The notes beneath the pieces are model-generated. The model saw nothing but the letters and a program-made list of their open reading frames with translations. It did no database searches and was not told the DNA's origin. Of a stretch of DNA of 64,000 bases, positions 27,400 through 35,504 are shown one piece after another. Within the stretch, counting starts at the first letter, position 1. The number at the start of each line of letters is the position of its first letter. The stretch comes from Bacillota bacterium. Its GTDB lineage: Bacteria; Bacillota; UBA4882; UBA8346. A program made the position numbers and the translations under genes. Location of the stretch: NCBI GenBank assembly GCA_023401925.1, contig JAEXDA010000043.1, positions 372,001-436,000 of the forward strand. Direction: 5' to 3'.

Positions 27400-28023
27400 T
27401 TAATGGAACTTACGAACAAGGCCCACAACTTTTCCTAAAATTTGAACATTCGTGGCAATGATCGGTTCGTAACGCTCATTTTCCGGCTGCAACCGGATAT
27501 GATTTTGTTCTTTGAAAAATCTTTTTACAGTCGCTTGATCTTCCAAAAGAGCTACCACAATTTCTCCATTGCTCGCCGTTGATTCTTTATTGACGATGAC
27601 CAGATCTCCATCAAATATTCCGGCATTAATCATACTTTCACCTTTAACCCGCAACATAAATACATCTTCCGTACGAGTGAAATCTTTGGGAATTGGAAAA
27701 TAATCTTGAATATTCTGTTCCGCTAAAATGGGTTCCCCAGCGGTAACCGCTCCAACGATCGGTACATTAATCATATCTTTAAACAACTGTTCATGAAAAG
27801 AATCGGATCCGCCGTATAAAACTTCAATGGCTCTGGGTTTGGTTGGGTCACGGCGGAGATAACCAAGTTGCTCAAGTTTTTCCAGTTGTGCATGAACAGA
27901 GGAGCTTGAACTCAAACCGACAGCTTCACCGATTTCCCGAACTGACGGCGGATATCCCTTTTTTTCAACTTCTTTAAGGATAAAATCCATGATTTCTTGT
28001 TGACGTTCAGTCAAATCATCCAT
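27400..28023 (-). CDS. lexA: SOS repressor LexA
   Basis: The 207-residue protein starts at the ATG after AAGGAGGTGTTGATA. An N-terminal winged helix (YPPSVREIGEAVGLSSSSSVHAQLEKL) is followed by the autocleavage site in VTAGEP. The serine of KGESMI and the lysine in EDQATVKRFF form the catalytic dyad. LexA represses SOS genes until RecA filaments trigger self-cleavage. Three matches to the Gram-positive SOS box lie in the intergenic region shared with the divergent YneA-like gene. Confidence 0.97.
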   Translation of the reverse strand: MDDLTERQQEIMDFILKEVEKKGYPPSVREIGEAVGLSSSSSVHAQLEKLEQLGYLRRDPTKPRAIEVLYGGSDSFHEQLFKDMINVPIVGAVTAGEPILAEQNIQDYFPIPKDFTRTEDVFMLRVKGESMINAGIFDGDLVIVNKESTASNGEIVVALLEDQATVKRFFKEQNHIRLQPENERYEPIIATNVQILGKVVGLVRKFH

Positions 28024-28084
28024 TATCAACACCTCCTTTACTATAATTCATCGGCCTTATTATATCATAAAGAAAAAAAAATTA

Positions 28085-28158
28085 CAAACATTTGTTCGCT
28101 TTTTTATTGACTAGAACTAACGTTCGTGTTATGATTATTTCAACAGAACAAATGTTTG
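28085..28158. promoter_or_regulatory. Three LexA boxes between lexA and the YneA-like gene
   Basis: CGAACAAATGTTTG (minus strand of 28085-28098), CGAACGTTAGTTCT (minus strand of 28113-28126) and AGAACAAATGTTTG (28145-28158) fit the Bacillota pattern CGAACnnnnGTTCG with few deviations. A TTGACT between the first two is a candidate -35 for the rightward promoter. Confidence 0.85.
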
Positions 28159-28179
28159 CATAAAGGAGTTGATTACCAT

Positions 28180-28497
28180 ATGGGTGTTTACGTTCAAGGA
28201 AGAAAATACCGCTGGTCCTATAAAAAATTCTTAATCCACCTGGCAATTATCATAGTTATAATTTCTTTTTGGATGATGTATATTTCCAATGTGGCCAAGG
28301 CTACAAGCGAAAAAAAGAATTATGAAATCACAGTCCGCCACGGGGATACTCTATGGTCGATAGCTCACCGAATTGCACCTCAATCGGATCCTAGGGCGAC
28401 CATTAAAAATATAAAAAATATGAACCGGATTTCAAAGAGCGGTTTAATTGCCGGACAAAAGTTAGAAATCGAAATTGCGGACAATACTGACATTTGA
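28180..28497 (+). CDS. yneA: YneA-like LysM protein (SOS cell-division inhibitor)
   Basis: Starting from the ATG after AAAGGAG, the 105-residue protein has a short basic N-terminus, one transmembrane helix (about residues 18-41) and an extracellular LysM domain (YEITVRHGDTLWSIAHRIA ... AGQKLEIEI). This is the arrangement of Bacillus YneA, which is made during SOS and delays septation. Its divergent position opposite lexA, with LexA boxes at both promoters, is the same as in Bacillus. The annotation rests on context and architecture rather than on high sequence similarity. Confidence 0.8.
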   Translation: MGVYVQGRKYRWSYKKFLIHLAIIIVIISFWMMYISNVAKATSEKKNYEITVRHGDTLWSIAHRIAPQSDPRATIKNIKNMNRISKSGLIAGQKLEIEIADNTDI

Positions 28498-28552
28498 TAT
28501 GAATCTAGGGATTTATCTTTATTAATATTTTATATGCGAAAGGACAATAACT

Positions 28553-28693
28553 ATGAATAGAAAAAAGAATACGATTCCAAATAATTTGAAAACTGATTTT
28601 GAGATCCGTAATAAAGAATTAATCTATATGAGTAGTTATATGGCTATGATTATTAATAAAAAACAATTGGCCGCTATGAAAGTAACAGGATAA
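28553..28693 (+). CDS. Small hypothetical protein, 46 aa
   Basis: ATG preceded by GAAAGGAC opens a 46-codon frame that ends 42 bases before a clean terminator. The peptide has a basic N-terminus (MNRKKNTIPNNLKTDFEIRN) and a short hydrophobic middle (YMSSYMAMIIN). I do not recognise it. It lies about 55 bases after the YneA-like gene and might share its SOS-controlled transcript. Confidence 0.5.
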   Translation: MNRKKNTIPNNLKTDFEIRNKELIYMSSYMAMIINKKQLAAMKVTG

Positions 28694-28735
28694 TATCGTT
28701 TATTGCCATAATGCAGACTTTTCTTATAACAATTG

Positions 28736-28769
28736 ACACCTTCTTTAAAAAAATGGAAGGTGTTTTTTT
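28736..28769 (+). terminator. Rho-independent terminator
   Basis: ACACCTTC (28736-28743) pairs with GAAGGTGT (28756-28763), followed by seven T residues. It ends the yneA-side transcript. Confidence 0.85.
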
Positions 28770-28842
28770 GTCTCCGTTTATTTGATTATAAAAAAAATTT
28801 TGCTTAAAGCTTGGCGCCGATTATACTTTTTTTAATATACAT

Positions 28843-29349
28843 ATGCAGAGAAAGGATTATAAAGTTTATCAATGGGGTGAGTCTCAATTGCAAAACAAAG
28901 ATTTACCGCAAATCTATAATAATCAACGGCTTAATAATGTTTATCCATTTAGCCCAATTCATTCATTCGCACAAATGGTCAATGCTTTACTAGAACCTCT
29001 GAACAAAAATCAGAAGATTAACTTGCAGAACAACACCGAAGAAATTTTATTATCGATAGATATGAAAGAATTTGATCCTCGTGATGTGGATATTACGGTT
29101 CAAGGTAATTCTGTAATCATTAAAGGAGATAGCCGAAGGGAAGAAATTCAAGAAAGGCCGAATTATTATTTTACAATACAAAGGTGTAATCGGTTTTATC
29201 AGACAATTCCTTTGCCGGCACAAGTTAAACCAGAAAAAACCATTGCAAGGTTCAATAATGGCAACCTTGAACTGAAAATGTCAAAAGGTAAAACAACCGT
29301 TCGGAGTTTTAAGCCGCTGGTTGAATTCACAGACTCTATAGATAAATAA
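28843..29349 (+). CDS. Hsp20/alpha-crystallin family small heat-shock protein
   Basis: The C-terminal 95 residues form an alpha-crystallin domain (ILLSIDMKEFDPRDVDITVQGNSVIIKG ... YYFTIQRCNRFYQTIPLP ... FNNGNLELKMSK). A poorly conserved, Q/N-rich N-terminal arm precedes it. Such proteins form oligomers that hold unfolded proteins. The start is uncertain: the ATG at 28843 follows weak sequence, whereas a TTG at 28888 has GGGGTGA seven bases upstream. A perfect terminator follows, and the transposon begins 180 bases further on. Confidence 0.75.
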   Translation: MQRKDYKVYQWGESQLQNKDLPQIYNNQRLNNVYPFSPIHSFAQMVNALLEPLNKNQKINLQNNTEEILLSIDMKEFDPRDVDITVQGNSVIIKGDSRREEIQERPNYYFTIQRCNRFYQTIPLPAQVKPEKTIARFNNGNLELKMSKGKTTVRSFKPLVEFTDSIDK

Positions 29350-29354
29350 ATTTG

Positions 29355-29382
29355 AAAAAAACTAGGTCAGCCTAGTTTTTTT
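29355..29382 (+). terminator. Rho-independent terminator after hsp20
   Basis: AAAAACTAGG, loop TCAG, CCTAGTTTTTTT: a perfect 10-bp stem. Confidence 0.9.
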
Positions 29383-29523
29383 CTTGCCAACTAATCATGT
29401 AGTCATTAATAGATAAAGTATTTTATTAGTACTGATATCGTATAAAAATTTCCTCTATTTTATGAGTCGTATAATATATATTATGTTAACTTTAATAAAA
29501 AATTAAGTTCAATAACAAAAACA

Positions 29524-29528
29524 ATTAA
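29524..29528. repeat. Left target-site duplication ATTAA
   Basis: ATTAA directly precedes the left terminus AGTACA. The same five bases follow the right terminus TGTACT at 46841-46845. Five-base duplications are the Tn7-family standard. Confidence 0.75.
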
Positions 29529-29627
29529 AGTACACGGACAAGAAAATACCTAGATTGGGAACAACAAAATACCTGATTTGAATTCTTTTACTATTAATGA
29601 ACTTACGACAATAAAATACTTGTTTGA
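29529..29627 (+). repeat. Transposon left end with three TnsB-type sites
   Basis: Three related units follow the terminus: GACAAGAAAATACCTAGATT (29537), AACAACAAAATACCTGATTTG (29560) and GACAATAAAATACTTGTTTGA (29607). Their shared core is GACAAnAAAATACCTnnTTTG. Several spaced sites of about 20 bp are the known layout of TnsB binding in Tn7 ends. From 29628 to 29814 there is no gene. Confidence 0.75.
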
Positions 29628-29815
29628 ATGGAAAGAAGAACTACTTTATTCTAAAATGAAGCCTGGTACCAGGATTATTTCTAAATAAGTCCTAGGTCTA
29701 AATACTGATTAATTTAATTAATCGAACAATATAATTACACGGAAATTAAAATTCTGTCCATTTGTATCGTACGAAACAACAATTACTTTTTGATAATAAT
29801 CTATTTTTATCGAAT

Positions 29816-29839
29816 AAAAGCTCCTTACTGGAGCTTTTA
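29816..29839. terminator. Bidirectional hairpin terminator
   Basis: AAAAGCTCC, loop TTACT, GGAGCTTTT is a perfect 9-bp stem with A and T tracts. It lies just past the leftmost cargo gene. Confidence 0.75.
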
Positions 29840-29842
29840 TTT

Positions 29843-30028
29843 CTAATCATTTAGTTTTTGTCTTATCATTAAGAACATACTTTTGACCTGATTTTGGTGT
29901 TGGTGGCATTGGTTCGTTTTTAACAACAGTTCTTTCGGCTCCTGTGTTTCCTCTCCTCTAGGTCCAACAATTCCATACTGACCAGAAACTGGTGCTTTTG
30001 AACCTGGCGATAATTGCTTATTACTCAT
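29843..30028 (-). pseudogene. YjzC-like small protein gene, frameshifted
   Basis: The intact N-terminal half reads MSNKQLSPGSKAPVSGQYG then IVGPRGEET, a match in style to the short YjzC family of Bacillota. The frame is then lost. If two bases (CA) are removed near 29942-29946, the second half becomes ERTVVKNEPMPPTPKSG and continues QKYVLNDKTK, the expected family ending, and stops at 29847. So this appears to be a gene broken by a 2-bp insertion. AAAGGAG precedes the ATG. It is the last cargo gene at the left end. The family's function is unknown. Confidence 0.65.
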
Positions 30029-30048
30029 CAAAGTTACTCCTTTCTTAA

Positions 30049-31736
30049 TTATTGCACAACAGGTACTTTAATTGACTCTCTAAGTCTAATATTATTGTGA
30101 ATAAAATTATTTATTTTTAATAACTGGGTAACTTCATCGTAAACATTATGCAAATTTTTAGGGTCTCGAATAGTAATTATTAAGCAAAAATCCTGGAATA
30201 AAGTCATATTTTCAATAGTTGCTTTATTTTCGATAAAATCTCTGAATAAGCCATCCAATTTTAGATACCACTTTTTAGGATGTTCTAAATTTCTTTCCTT
30301 AAAAGCTGGTTTCATTTCGGCTAAATCAATGGCGTATTTTTTTATTGGATGAAACTTCCCACCGTATTGTATCAATAATCTTTCCTTAGCACAAAAATCC
30401 CCAGAATTTCGATTTAAAATACGTGAACTAAAACAAGCTTGATTGAGTATATTTTGACTACTCTCTCTACCGATTGGATTTTTTATATTTCGTTTAGAAA
30501 TATCTCTTACTTTTTTTGATTCATATACTCCTAAAGAGACATCTAAATCAGATTGGCAATATTCACCGTCTTGACGAGAATCTAAGATTGGATGATTTAT
30601 AAGTGTAACAATGATTTGACCATAGTAGTATCCTTCTTCATCGACTAAACTATCGGGAAAGGGAAATTCCAATATTTCAACAAAGTTACCTTTTTCTAAT
30701 GTATCTCTTAGAACCAAAGTTATTTCATTTGGTGAATTAAATAGGACATCCTGTACAGGTTTTGGTAACCCAAACCCGACTTGTTTTACCTTTTCCCGGT
30801 ATATTCTTTTCCTTGTAACTCATCTCCATATAACAAGATACCTGCAACAAACGTACCGTGCGAACGTTCAACATACTCCTCAGGATAGTTGGTATATTTA
30901 TCATAAAGTATCCATGGTTTTAAATAAGGAATTTCTTGAATTCCAGAATCTAAAACTCCTATAACCGGATAATTCTTGCCCTTATCAGGAATTTTTATCG
31001 GAATATTTTGACTATGATTAAAAAAATCTAAAACCACCTCATAAGAAGGCATTATTTCAATTGAATATAAACCTTCAAATTGTTTTATATCTTCCAATGC
31101 TTCAAAATTATCCGCAACTAGCTTATAAACTAACATTTCTGGAGTATAAAAAATTTGTGATTTAAGATGAAGACCGTTGCTTAAATTACATATACTCTCA
31201 AATAATTTTTGAACAGATTTATTTAATTCAAAATCACAATAATTAATAAGCTTAATTTTCAAAGGCTTTTTTATTTCAATAGATTCTATAATCGGTGTGA
31301 AATCTTCAAATTCATCGATCGCAGATATAACATATGCATTTTTCTCAAAGTTAGATAGTCTTTTTTCAGCATTTTCTATGATTTTAACTGAGTTAACTTT
31401 CACCAGTAGATTTTTTTCACCAGAAAGGCCTATAACATTATTTCCTTCAGGAGTTTCAAATAATTTAGAGATTTCCTTCCTGTGAGTTTTAGCAATAGCA
31501 TCTGAATTAATTGTAGTTTTAATTACATGAGGAAGAAACGAACCCTTACGTTGTTTTTCTAGCAAAGTATTCTTTGCGCGTTCCAAATTTAATATATGTT
31601 CCTCAGTTCTTTGTCTCAATAATTCTCCTTGCAATGTCCATTTAGGCGGTTTTGAATTGCCGCCCCCCTCGGTATCTCTTTCATCGATGTCTTTTCTTTT
31701 TTCAAATATTTTTATCGGTAGGTGTTTATCAGTCAT
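30049..31736 (-). pseudogene. S8 subtilase-type protease, internal deletion removes catalytic Ser
   Basis: The N-terminal part (31736-30786, 316 codons) has the catalytic aspartate in VIGVLDSGI and the histidine in SHGTFVAGI, but stops at GKEYTGKR. In another frame, directly downstream, the C-terminal part resumes as KQVGFGLPKPVQDVL, then SPNEITLVLRDTLEKG, and runs to 30049. The stretch that should carry the oxyanion asparagine and the GTS serine is absent, so a deletion has joined the two parts out of frame. The gene starts after AAGGAGGAG, 12 bases downstream of the AAA+ gene stop. AAA+/S8 protease pairs like this occur in defence islands; here the protease is very probably dead. Confidence 0.8.
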
Positions 31737-31748
31737 AAAAACTCCTCC

Positions 31749-32840
31749 TTATTCCCCGAGAAAATTTCTCACTTGTCTTAACGATATTTTAATAGTTTTT
31801 GCTATATTTGCCTGGGAAACTCCACTATCATTTAAAAATTTAACGATATCCTTTTGCGAAAAAGTACTATGAGTTTTGTACAAATAGACTTCATATATAA
31901 AGTCATGAAAAGAAACCGCATTTTCTCCACTAATTACGCATTTCTTAATTGCATTGTAACAAATATTTTTAATATCTGATGGGGATAAGTTTTCTAATAA
32001 TTTAGCTCCAGTATCTGCCTTTTTTAAATCATTTTCAAAATCCCAAGAAATATCTTTAAAAAACATTTTTATAAGTTTAATGATATCCTCGGATAATGGT
32101 TTTGGTATTTCAATAATTGAAGTAAACCTTCTCCAAATTGCGTCATCTAAAAGATTCTGATGGTTTGTAGCTGCAATAAGTATATTATCTTTACTAAACT
32201 CATCAATATTTTGTAGTAAACTATTAACTACCCGTTTGAGCTCACCCAGTTCATGTTGATCATCTCGAGCTTTAGCAATTGCATCGAATTCGTCTAAAAA
32301 TAGAATACATGGTTTTCTTTTTGCAAAATCAAAGATCATTCTTATATTTTTTGCAGTATTTCCTAATAAAGAAGAAATCATGGTATCTAATCGAGCTGTT
32401 ACTAAAGGCATTTGAATTCTATTTGATAAATAATGAGCTATAGTAGTTTTCCCGCATCCTGGAGGTCCATATAATAACAACGTTGAAATAAGATCCAACC
32501 CCATTTTTTGCATTTGTTCCTTATATTTGATTGATTCAATAAAATCTTCTAACTTTAGCTTAATTGATTCGGGTAATACAATTGAATTTTCTTCTACCGG
32601 ATAATTCATTGAGACATCTACTATACTCATTCTAGTCTCTTGATCTACTGGAGTGGAAATTAATTCATCTAAGTATACAGGATGGACAGACTTACTAGTT
32701 ATTAACTTTTGGATTTTCTCTGCCATTTTTTTTTCGCCCTGCTCACTTAATTTTTGAGCAAGTAAATTAGAATAATTAATCACCTTTTCCTTATCTTTGT
32801 CTAATCCACCCTCAATAATTTTTATAATTTCAGTATACAT
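31749..32840 (-). CDS. AAA+ ATPase with C-terminal HTH, partner of the subtilase
   Basis: This 363-residue protein has an N-terminal helical region (1-100) and an AAA+ module with Walker A GPPGCGKTT, Walker B ILFLDEFDA, sensor-1 ILIAATNHQNLL and arginine-finger region DDAIWRRFTSIIEIP. The lid follows, and the last 35 residues (FLNDSGVSQANIAKTIKISLRQVRNFL) resemble a helix-turn-helix. It is closest to the FtsH/Cdc48-type protein remodellers that accompany S8 proteases in two-gene loci; in such pairs the ATPase may regulate or feed the protease. It is the first gene of the pair and is intact although the protease is not. Confidence 0.8.
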   Translation of the reverse strand: MYTEIIKIIEGGLDKDKEKVINYSNLLAQKLSEQGEKKMAEKIQKLITSKSVHPVYLDELISTPVDQETRMSIVDVSMNYPVEENSIVLPESIKLKLEDFIESIKYKEQMQKMGLDLISTLLLYGPPGCGKTTIAHYLSNRIQMPLVTARLDTMISSLLGNTAKNIRMIFDFAKRKPCILFLDEFDAIAKARDDQHELGELKRVVNSLLQNIDEFSKDNILIAATNHQNLLDDAIWRRFTSIIEIPKPLSEDIIKLIKMFFKDISWDFENDLKKADTGAKLLENLSPSDIKNICYNAIKKCVISGENAVSFHDFIYEVYLYKTHSTFSQKDIVKFLNDSGVSQANIAKTIKISLRQVRNFLGE

Positions 32841-32889
32841 TGTTGTCCCCGCTTCTAATTATTTAATTATCTAAGTTAGAGTCTACCAT

Positions 32890-32946
32890 ATTTCGTATCG
32901 ATTGTATATATATTCGTTATAAAAAAGTATATTATCGTACACGATA
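32890..32946 (-). promoter_or_regulatory. AT-rich promoter region with TATCGTAC-type motif
   Basis: The gap upstream of the AAA+ gene has TATCGTACACGATA (32933-32946), an interrupted palindrome. It resembles TATCGTACGAAA at 29765-29776 and its exact reverse complement at 35049-35060 upstream of the recombinase. A related TTTCGTATCGAT lies at 32891-32902. It may be a shared operator for cargo genes. Confidence 0.35.
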
Positions 32947-32962
32947 TTCCGTTTTGTGTAAC

Positions 32963-34027
32963 TTAATTTTTGATAACCGTGCTATTGTCAGTGGTACTAA
33001 TTAAAAATCTATTCAATAACTGGCCATCATACTGTTCGTATATCCAATCTCCTATTGTTTTCGAAAAGTATGACTGAAATACATCCGGATGCCGGAATAT
33101 TAATGGGCTTAAAGGGTGCTTAGCCATCGGATTAAGATATACTCTTAAACCATCAAGTAATGACTCGGAATATTCAGGCTTTTTACCACTATAAATAAAC
33201 GGTTTGGGGGAATGCATATTTAGTCTTAAAGCAGTGAATAGCACACCCGAATCAAGTGATTTAGATAGGGCTCTCACTTTCCCCCAGGTTGCACAAGAAC
33301 TATAGATTACAGCACTAATATCACTATATTTTGGTTCGCAAAATAAACCAAGCTTAATTAATGACCCATTATCTTTATTTACTTTTGCGAGCTTCTGAGC
33401 AAATATTTGTTTATCAGAACTTTCTTTTTTAATCCATTCTTCTTCATCAACATAGTATTTGTACAGTACCGCTTCAATGGGCCTTTGACATTCAAAAAAA
33501 AAGAATGGCTGATCGTAACTTGCTACTGCTATAATAAATGGCTTTCCTTTTACATGATTGAGATTAGAGTATGATTCAATATATTTTTTATGCTTAGACA
33601 GTATACTATTTGACAATCTAATAATAGATTTTCTATTAAAATTATTTAAATCAGTGGGAATATTTATTTCGTTTTGTATATATTCGGGTAATCCGCCTTG
33701 AGGATTATCTGCAATAGTAGCTTCAATACAAAAATTTTGTTCAGGAATCACAAAATCCGGACGACTTTTCGAAAAATCGCTTTTGTAAGCAAATTTTTTC
33801 AACACAGCAAAAAGATATAGTTCCCAAAAACTGGAGTTAAATGTAGTTTGAAATTCTTTCACGAATTTTCCATCTCTATCTTTGAAACCTTCTGCCCATT
33901 CCGTTAATACATCACGAGCAGAGCTGTTTTGGATACTCATGATAGACTTGAAATTCTGATTTAACTTTTCATCCTCGACTACCTGTTTAAAAAGATTCAT
34001 AATATGTCCATATTCCTCATCCCTCAA
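32963..34027 (-). CDS. Putative PD-(D/E)XK-like nuclease, cargo protein
   Basis: This 354-residue protein matches no family I can name. Around residues 65-108 it shows FNSSFWELYLFAVL, SKSRPDFVIPEQ and CIEATIAD. That succession (helix with E, then PDF, then IEA) resembles a restriction-endonuclease-like core in which the usual lysine of ExK is replaced by Thr. A second conserved-looking segment is GKPFIIAVASYDQPFFF. Nuclease activity is an inference only. The frame begins at a TTG; an ATG at 34000 is an alternative. It stands alone between the recombinase and the AAA+/subtilase pair, a usual place for a one-gene defence system. Confidence 0.55.
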   Translation of the reverse strand: MRDEEYGHIMNLFKQVVEDEKLNQNFKSIMSIQNSSARDVLTEWAEGFKDRDGKFVKEFQTTFNSSFWELYLFAVLKKFAYKSDFSKSRPDFVIPEQNFCIEATIADNPQGGLPEYIQNEINIPTDLNNFNRKSIIRLSNSILSKHKKYIESYSNLNHVKGKPFIIAVASYDQPFFFFECQRPIEAVLYKYYVDEEEWIKKESSDKQIFAQKLAKVNKDNGSLIKLGLFCEPKYSDISAVIYSSCATWGKVRALSKSLDSGVLFTALRLNMHSPKPFIYSGKKPEYSESLLDGLRVYLNPMAKHPLSPLIFRHPDVFQSYFSKTIGDWIYEQYDGQLLNRFLISTTDNSTVIKN

Positions 34028-34070
34028 TAATACTTCCGTTTATGGAATTGCTGAAATAGTTTAATCTATA

Positions 34071-34111
34071 AAAATACCCTCTGCTATTTTTCATAAAATA
34101 TCTATGCAGAG
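34071..34111 (-). terminator. Probable terminator of the recombinase gene
   Basis: CTCTGC (34079-34084) and GCAGAG (34106-34111) with an A/T-rich inner stem form a hairpin. On the minus strand it is followed by GGTATTTTTATAG, 21 bases past the recombinase stop. Confidence 0.5.
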
Positions 34112-34131
34112 TTATTAAATTCTTTCTTTAA

Positions 34132-35007
34132 TTACCATTTAGATAATTTTTCAACCGCCTCAATCATATCCTGTTGATTAGGCTTTGTATAAATTGCTGT
34201 TGTTGATATATTTTCATGCCCCATTAACGCCGCAGTCGTTACAATATCAACTTTATGCTTCCTGATTAACATTGTCCCGAAGGTGTGTCTTAACGAATGG
34301 GGTGTTAAATCATCCAACCCCACTTTATTTCCATACTTCTTAACGACCTTCCATATCGCATTCGAAGTTAACCTTCCGCCCTTTTGACTTATAAATAAAG
34401 CTTCACCATTATTCGGTCGATCCTCTAGATACTCTTGGATCGCTTTTCGAATATCCTTATTTAAAGGTACCTCTCGGTATTTTTGCCCTTTTCCCTCCCG
34501 GACCGTAACCATTCCTTTTCTATCACTAATTTGAATATCGAATAAATCCAACGACTCCACTTCTCCGATCCGGAGCCCGGCGCCAACCATTAACTCAACT
34601 ATTGCAATGTCTCTTTTGATATTCGATTTATATACCTCCCGAAGCAACCGGTTCTGTTCTAATTCACTCAATGACTTTGGAGGAGTCTTTGTTTGTTTGG
34701 CCCAGGAAATGTCTTCTGCTGGATTTTCTTGAATATATCCCTTTGACCTAGCCCAATCACAAAATGAGGCAATAGAAGATAAAGCCCGGTTTACCCCGGA
34801 TGGCTTTCTACGGTTTACAGTTAACATATGGCTTTTATAATGAGCCACATCCAACTTTGTTATGATGGCCGGCTTAAAATCAAATTCTCCATAAGTCCCT
34901 TTCAACCAATTCTGGAACTGTTTCAGATCAGACAGGTAGGATTTAATGGTATACTTACTTTTGTTTTGGTCCAATAATGTATTTCTAAACTCTTCGATGT
35001 ATGTCAT
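34132..35007 (-). CDS. XerC/D-like tyrosine recombinase
   Basis: The 291-residue enzyme starts at the ATG after GGAGGTCACT. It has an N-terminal SAM-like core-binding domain and a catalytic domain with the R-K-H-R-H-Y residues: R in GAGLRIGEVE, H and R in HSLRHTFG, H in LMGHENISTTAIYTK and the nucleophilic Y at its end. Length and layout are those of Xer or phage-type integrases. Tn7-like transposition does not need such an enzyme, so it is cargo, perhaps the remnant of a nested integrative element or a resolvase-like function. A 10-6-10 inverted repeat, the spacing of Xer sites, lies about 100 bases upstream. Confidence 0.9.
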   Translation of the reverse strand: MTYIEEFRNTLLDQNKSKYTIKSYLSDLKQFQNWLKGTYGEFDFKPAIITKLDVAHYKSHMLTVNRRKPSGVNRALSSIASFCDWARSKGYIQENPAEDISWAKQTKTPPKSLSELEQNRLLREVYKSNIKRDIAIVELMVGAGLRIGEVESLDLFDIQISDRKGMVTVREGKGQKYREVPLNKDIRKAIQEYLEDRPNNGEALFISQKGGRLTSNAIWKVVKKYGNKVGLDDLTPHSLRHTFGTMLIRKHKVDIVTTAALMGHENISTTAIYTKPNQQDMIEAVEKLSKW

Positions 35008-35048
35008 AGTGACCTCCAAAGGAACGTCATAACATTATCTTGCCTTTT

Positions 35049-35060
35049 TTTCGTACGATA
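35049..35060 (-). promoter_or_regulatory. TATCGTACGAAA motif before the recombinase
   Basis: The reverse complement of this 12-mer occurs exactly at 29765-29776 in the left end of the same element, and a variant precedes the AAA+ gene. It lies 42 bases upstream of the recombinase ATG, so it could be an operator. Confidence 0.35.
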
Positions 35061-35105
35061 ACTGATGCATTATCTGGCCTAAATATACCATTTTAAAGTA
35101 AATAA

Positions 35106-35131
35106 AGCAAGATAATATCCCTTATCTTGCT
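35106..35131. repeat. Perfect 10-6-10 inverted repeat, candidate recombination site
   Basis: AGCAAGATAA, spacer TATCCC, TTATCTTGCT. Xer-type recombinases act on inverted 10-11 bp arms around a 6-bp centre, and the recombinase gene is the next gene. Without a T tract it is not a typical terminator. Confidence 0.45.
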
Positions 35132-35192
35132 AAATATGCAATTCTTTCTTGAAAATTTTAATATCTTTTTATTTCTAGGAATTAAATTAATA

Positions 35193-35229
35193 GATGGTAA
35201 CTCTCACTTAGTCTTATCGAGTTACCATC
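35193..35229 (-). terminator. Hairpin after the 69-aa gene
   Basis: GATGGTAACTC (35193-35203) and GAGTTACCATC (35219-35229) are perfect 11-bp arms, 20 bases past the stop of the small gene. On the minus strand TATTAATTT follows, so termination is plausible but not certain. Confidence 0.55.
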
Positions 35230-35249
35230 TCCATCTTTTATCTACCAAA

Positions 35250-35459
35250 TTACTCTTCGGCTTTTTCATTCAACGTGACTTTACGAGATCCTATAACTGT
35301 TCGAAAAGGTTCCTTAGGAAAAACTTCTTGGCTGTCCATTACTAATTTTGTTCCGAGGATAGGGGTAACTACATTTGGTTGTTTAGCTGTAGTTGTTGTT
35401 TGTTGTTGAATGATTTGTTGATAGACTTTTGATAAGTCTCCATTATTATTATCCGTCAT
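35250..35459 (-). CDS. Small hypothetical cargo protein, 69 aa
   Basis: A hydrophilic protein with a Q/T-rich centre (SKVYQQIIQQQTTTTAKQ) and a charged end (SRKVTLNEKAEE). No family is recognised. AGGAGAG precedes the ATG and a hairpin follows the stop. It lies 46 bases downstream of the membrane-protein gene behind hamB, so it may be the fourth gene of that cluster. Confidence 0.5.
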   Translation of the reverse strand: MTDNNNGDLSKVYQQIIQQQTTTTAKQPNVVTPILGTKLVMDSQEVFPKEPFRTVIGSRKVTLNEKAEE

Positions 35460-35504
35460 CAAATAATCTCTCCTTTCTTTCTTATTTATTAGTATTCAAT
35501 TTCT

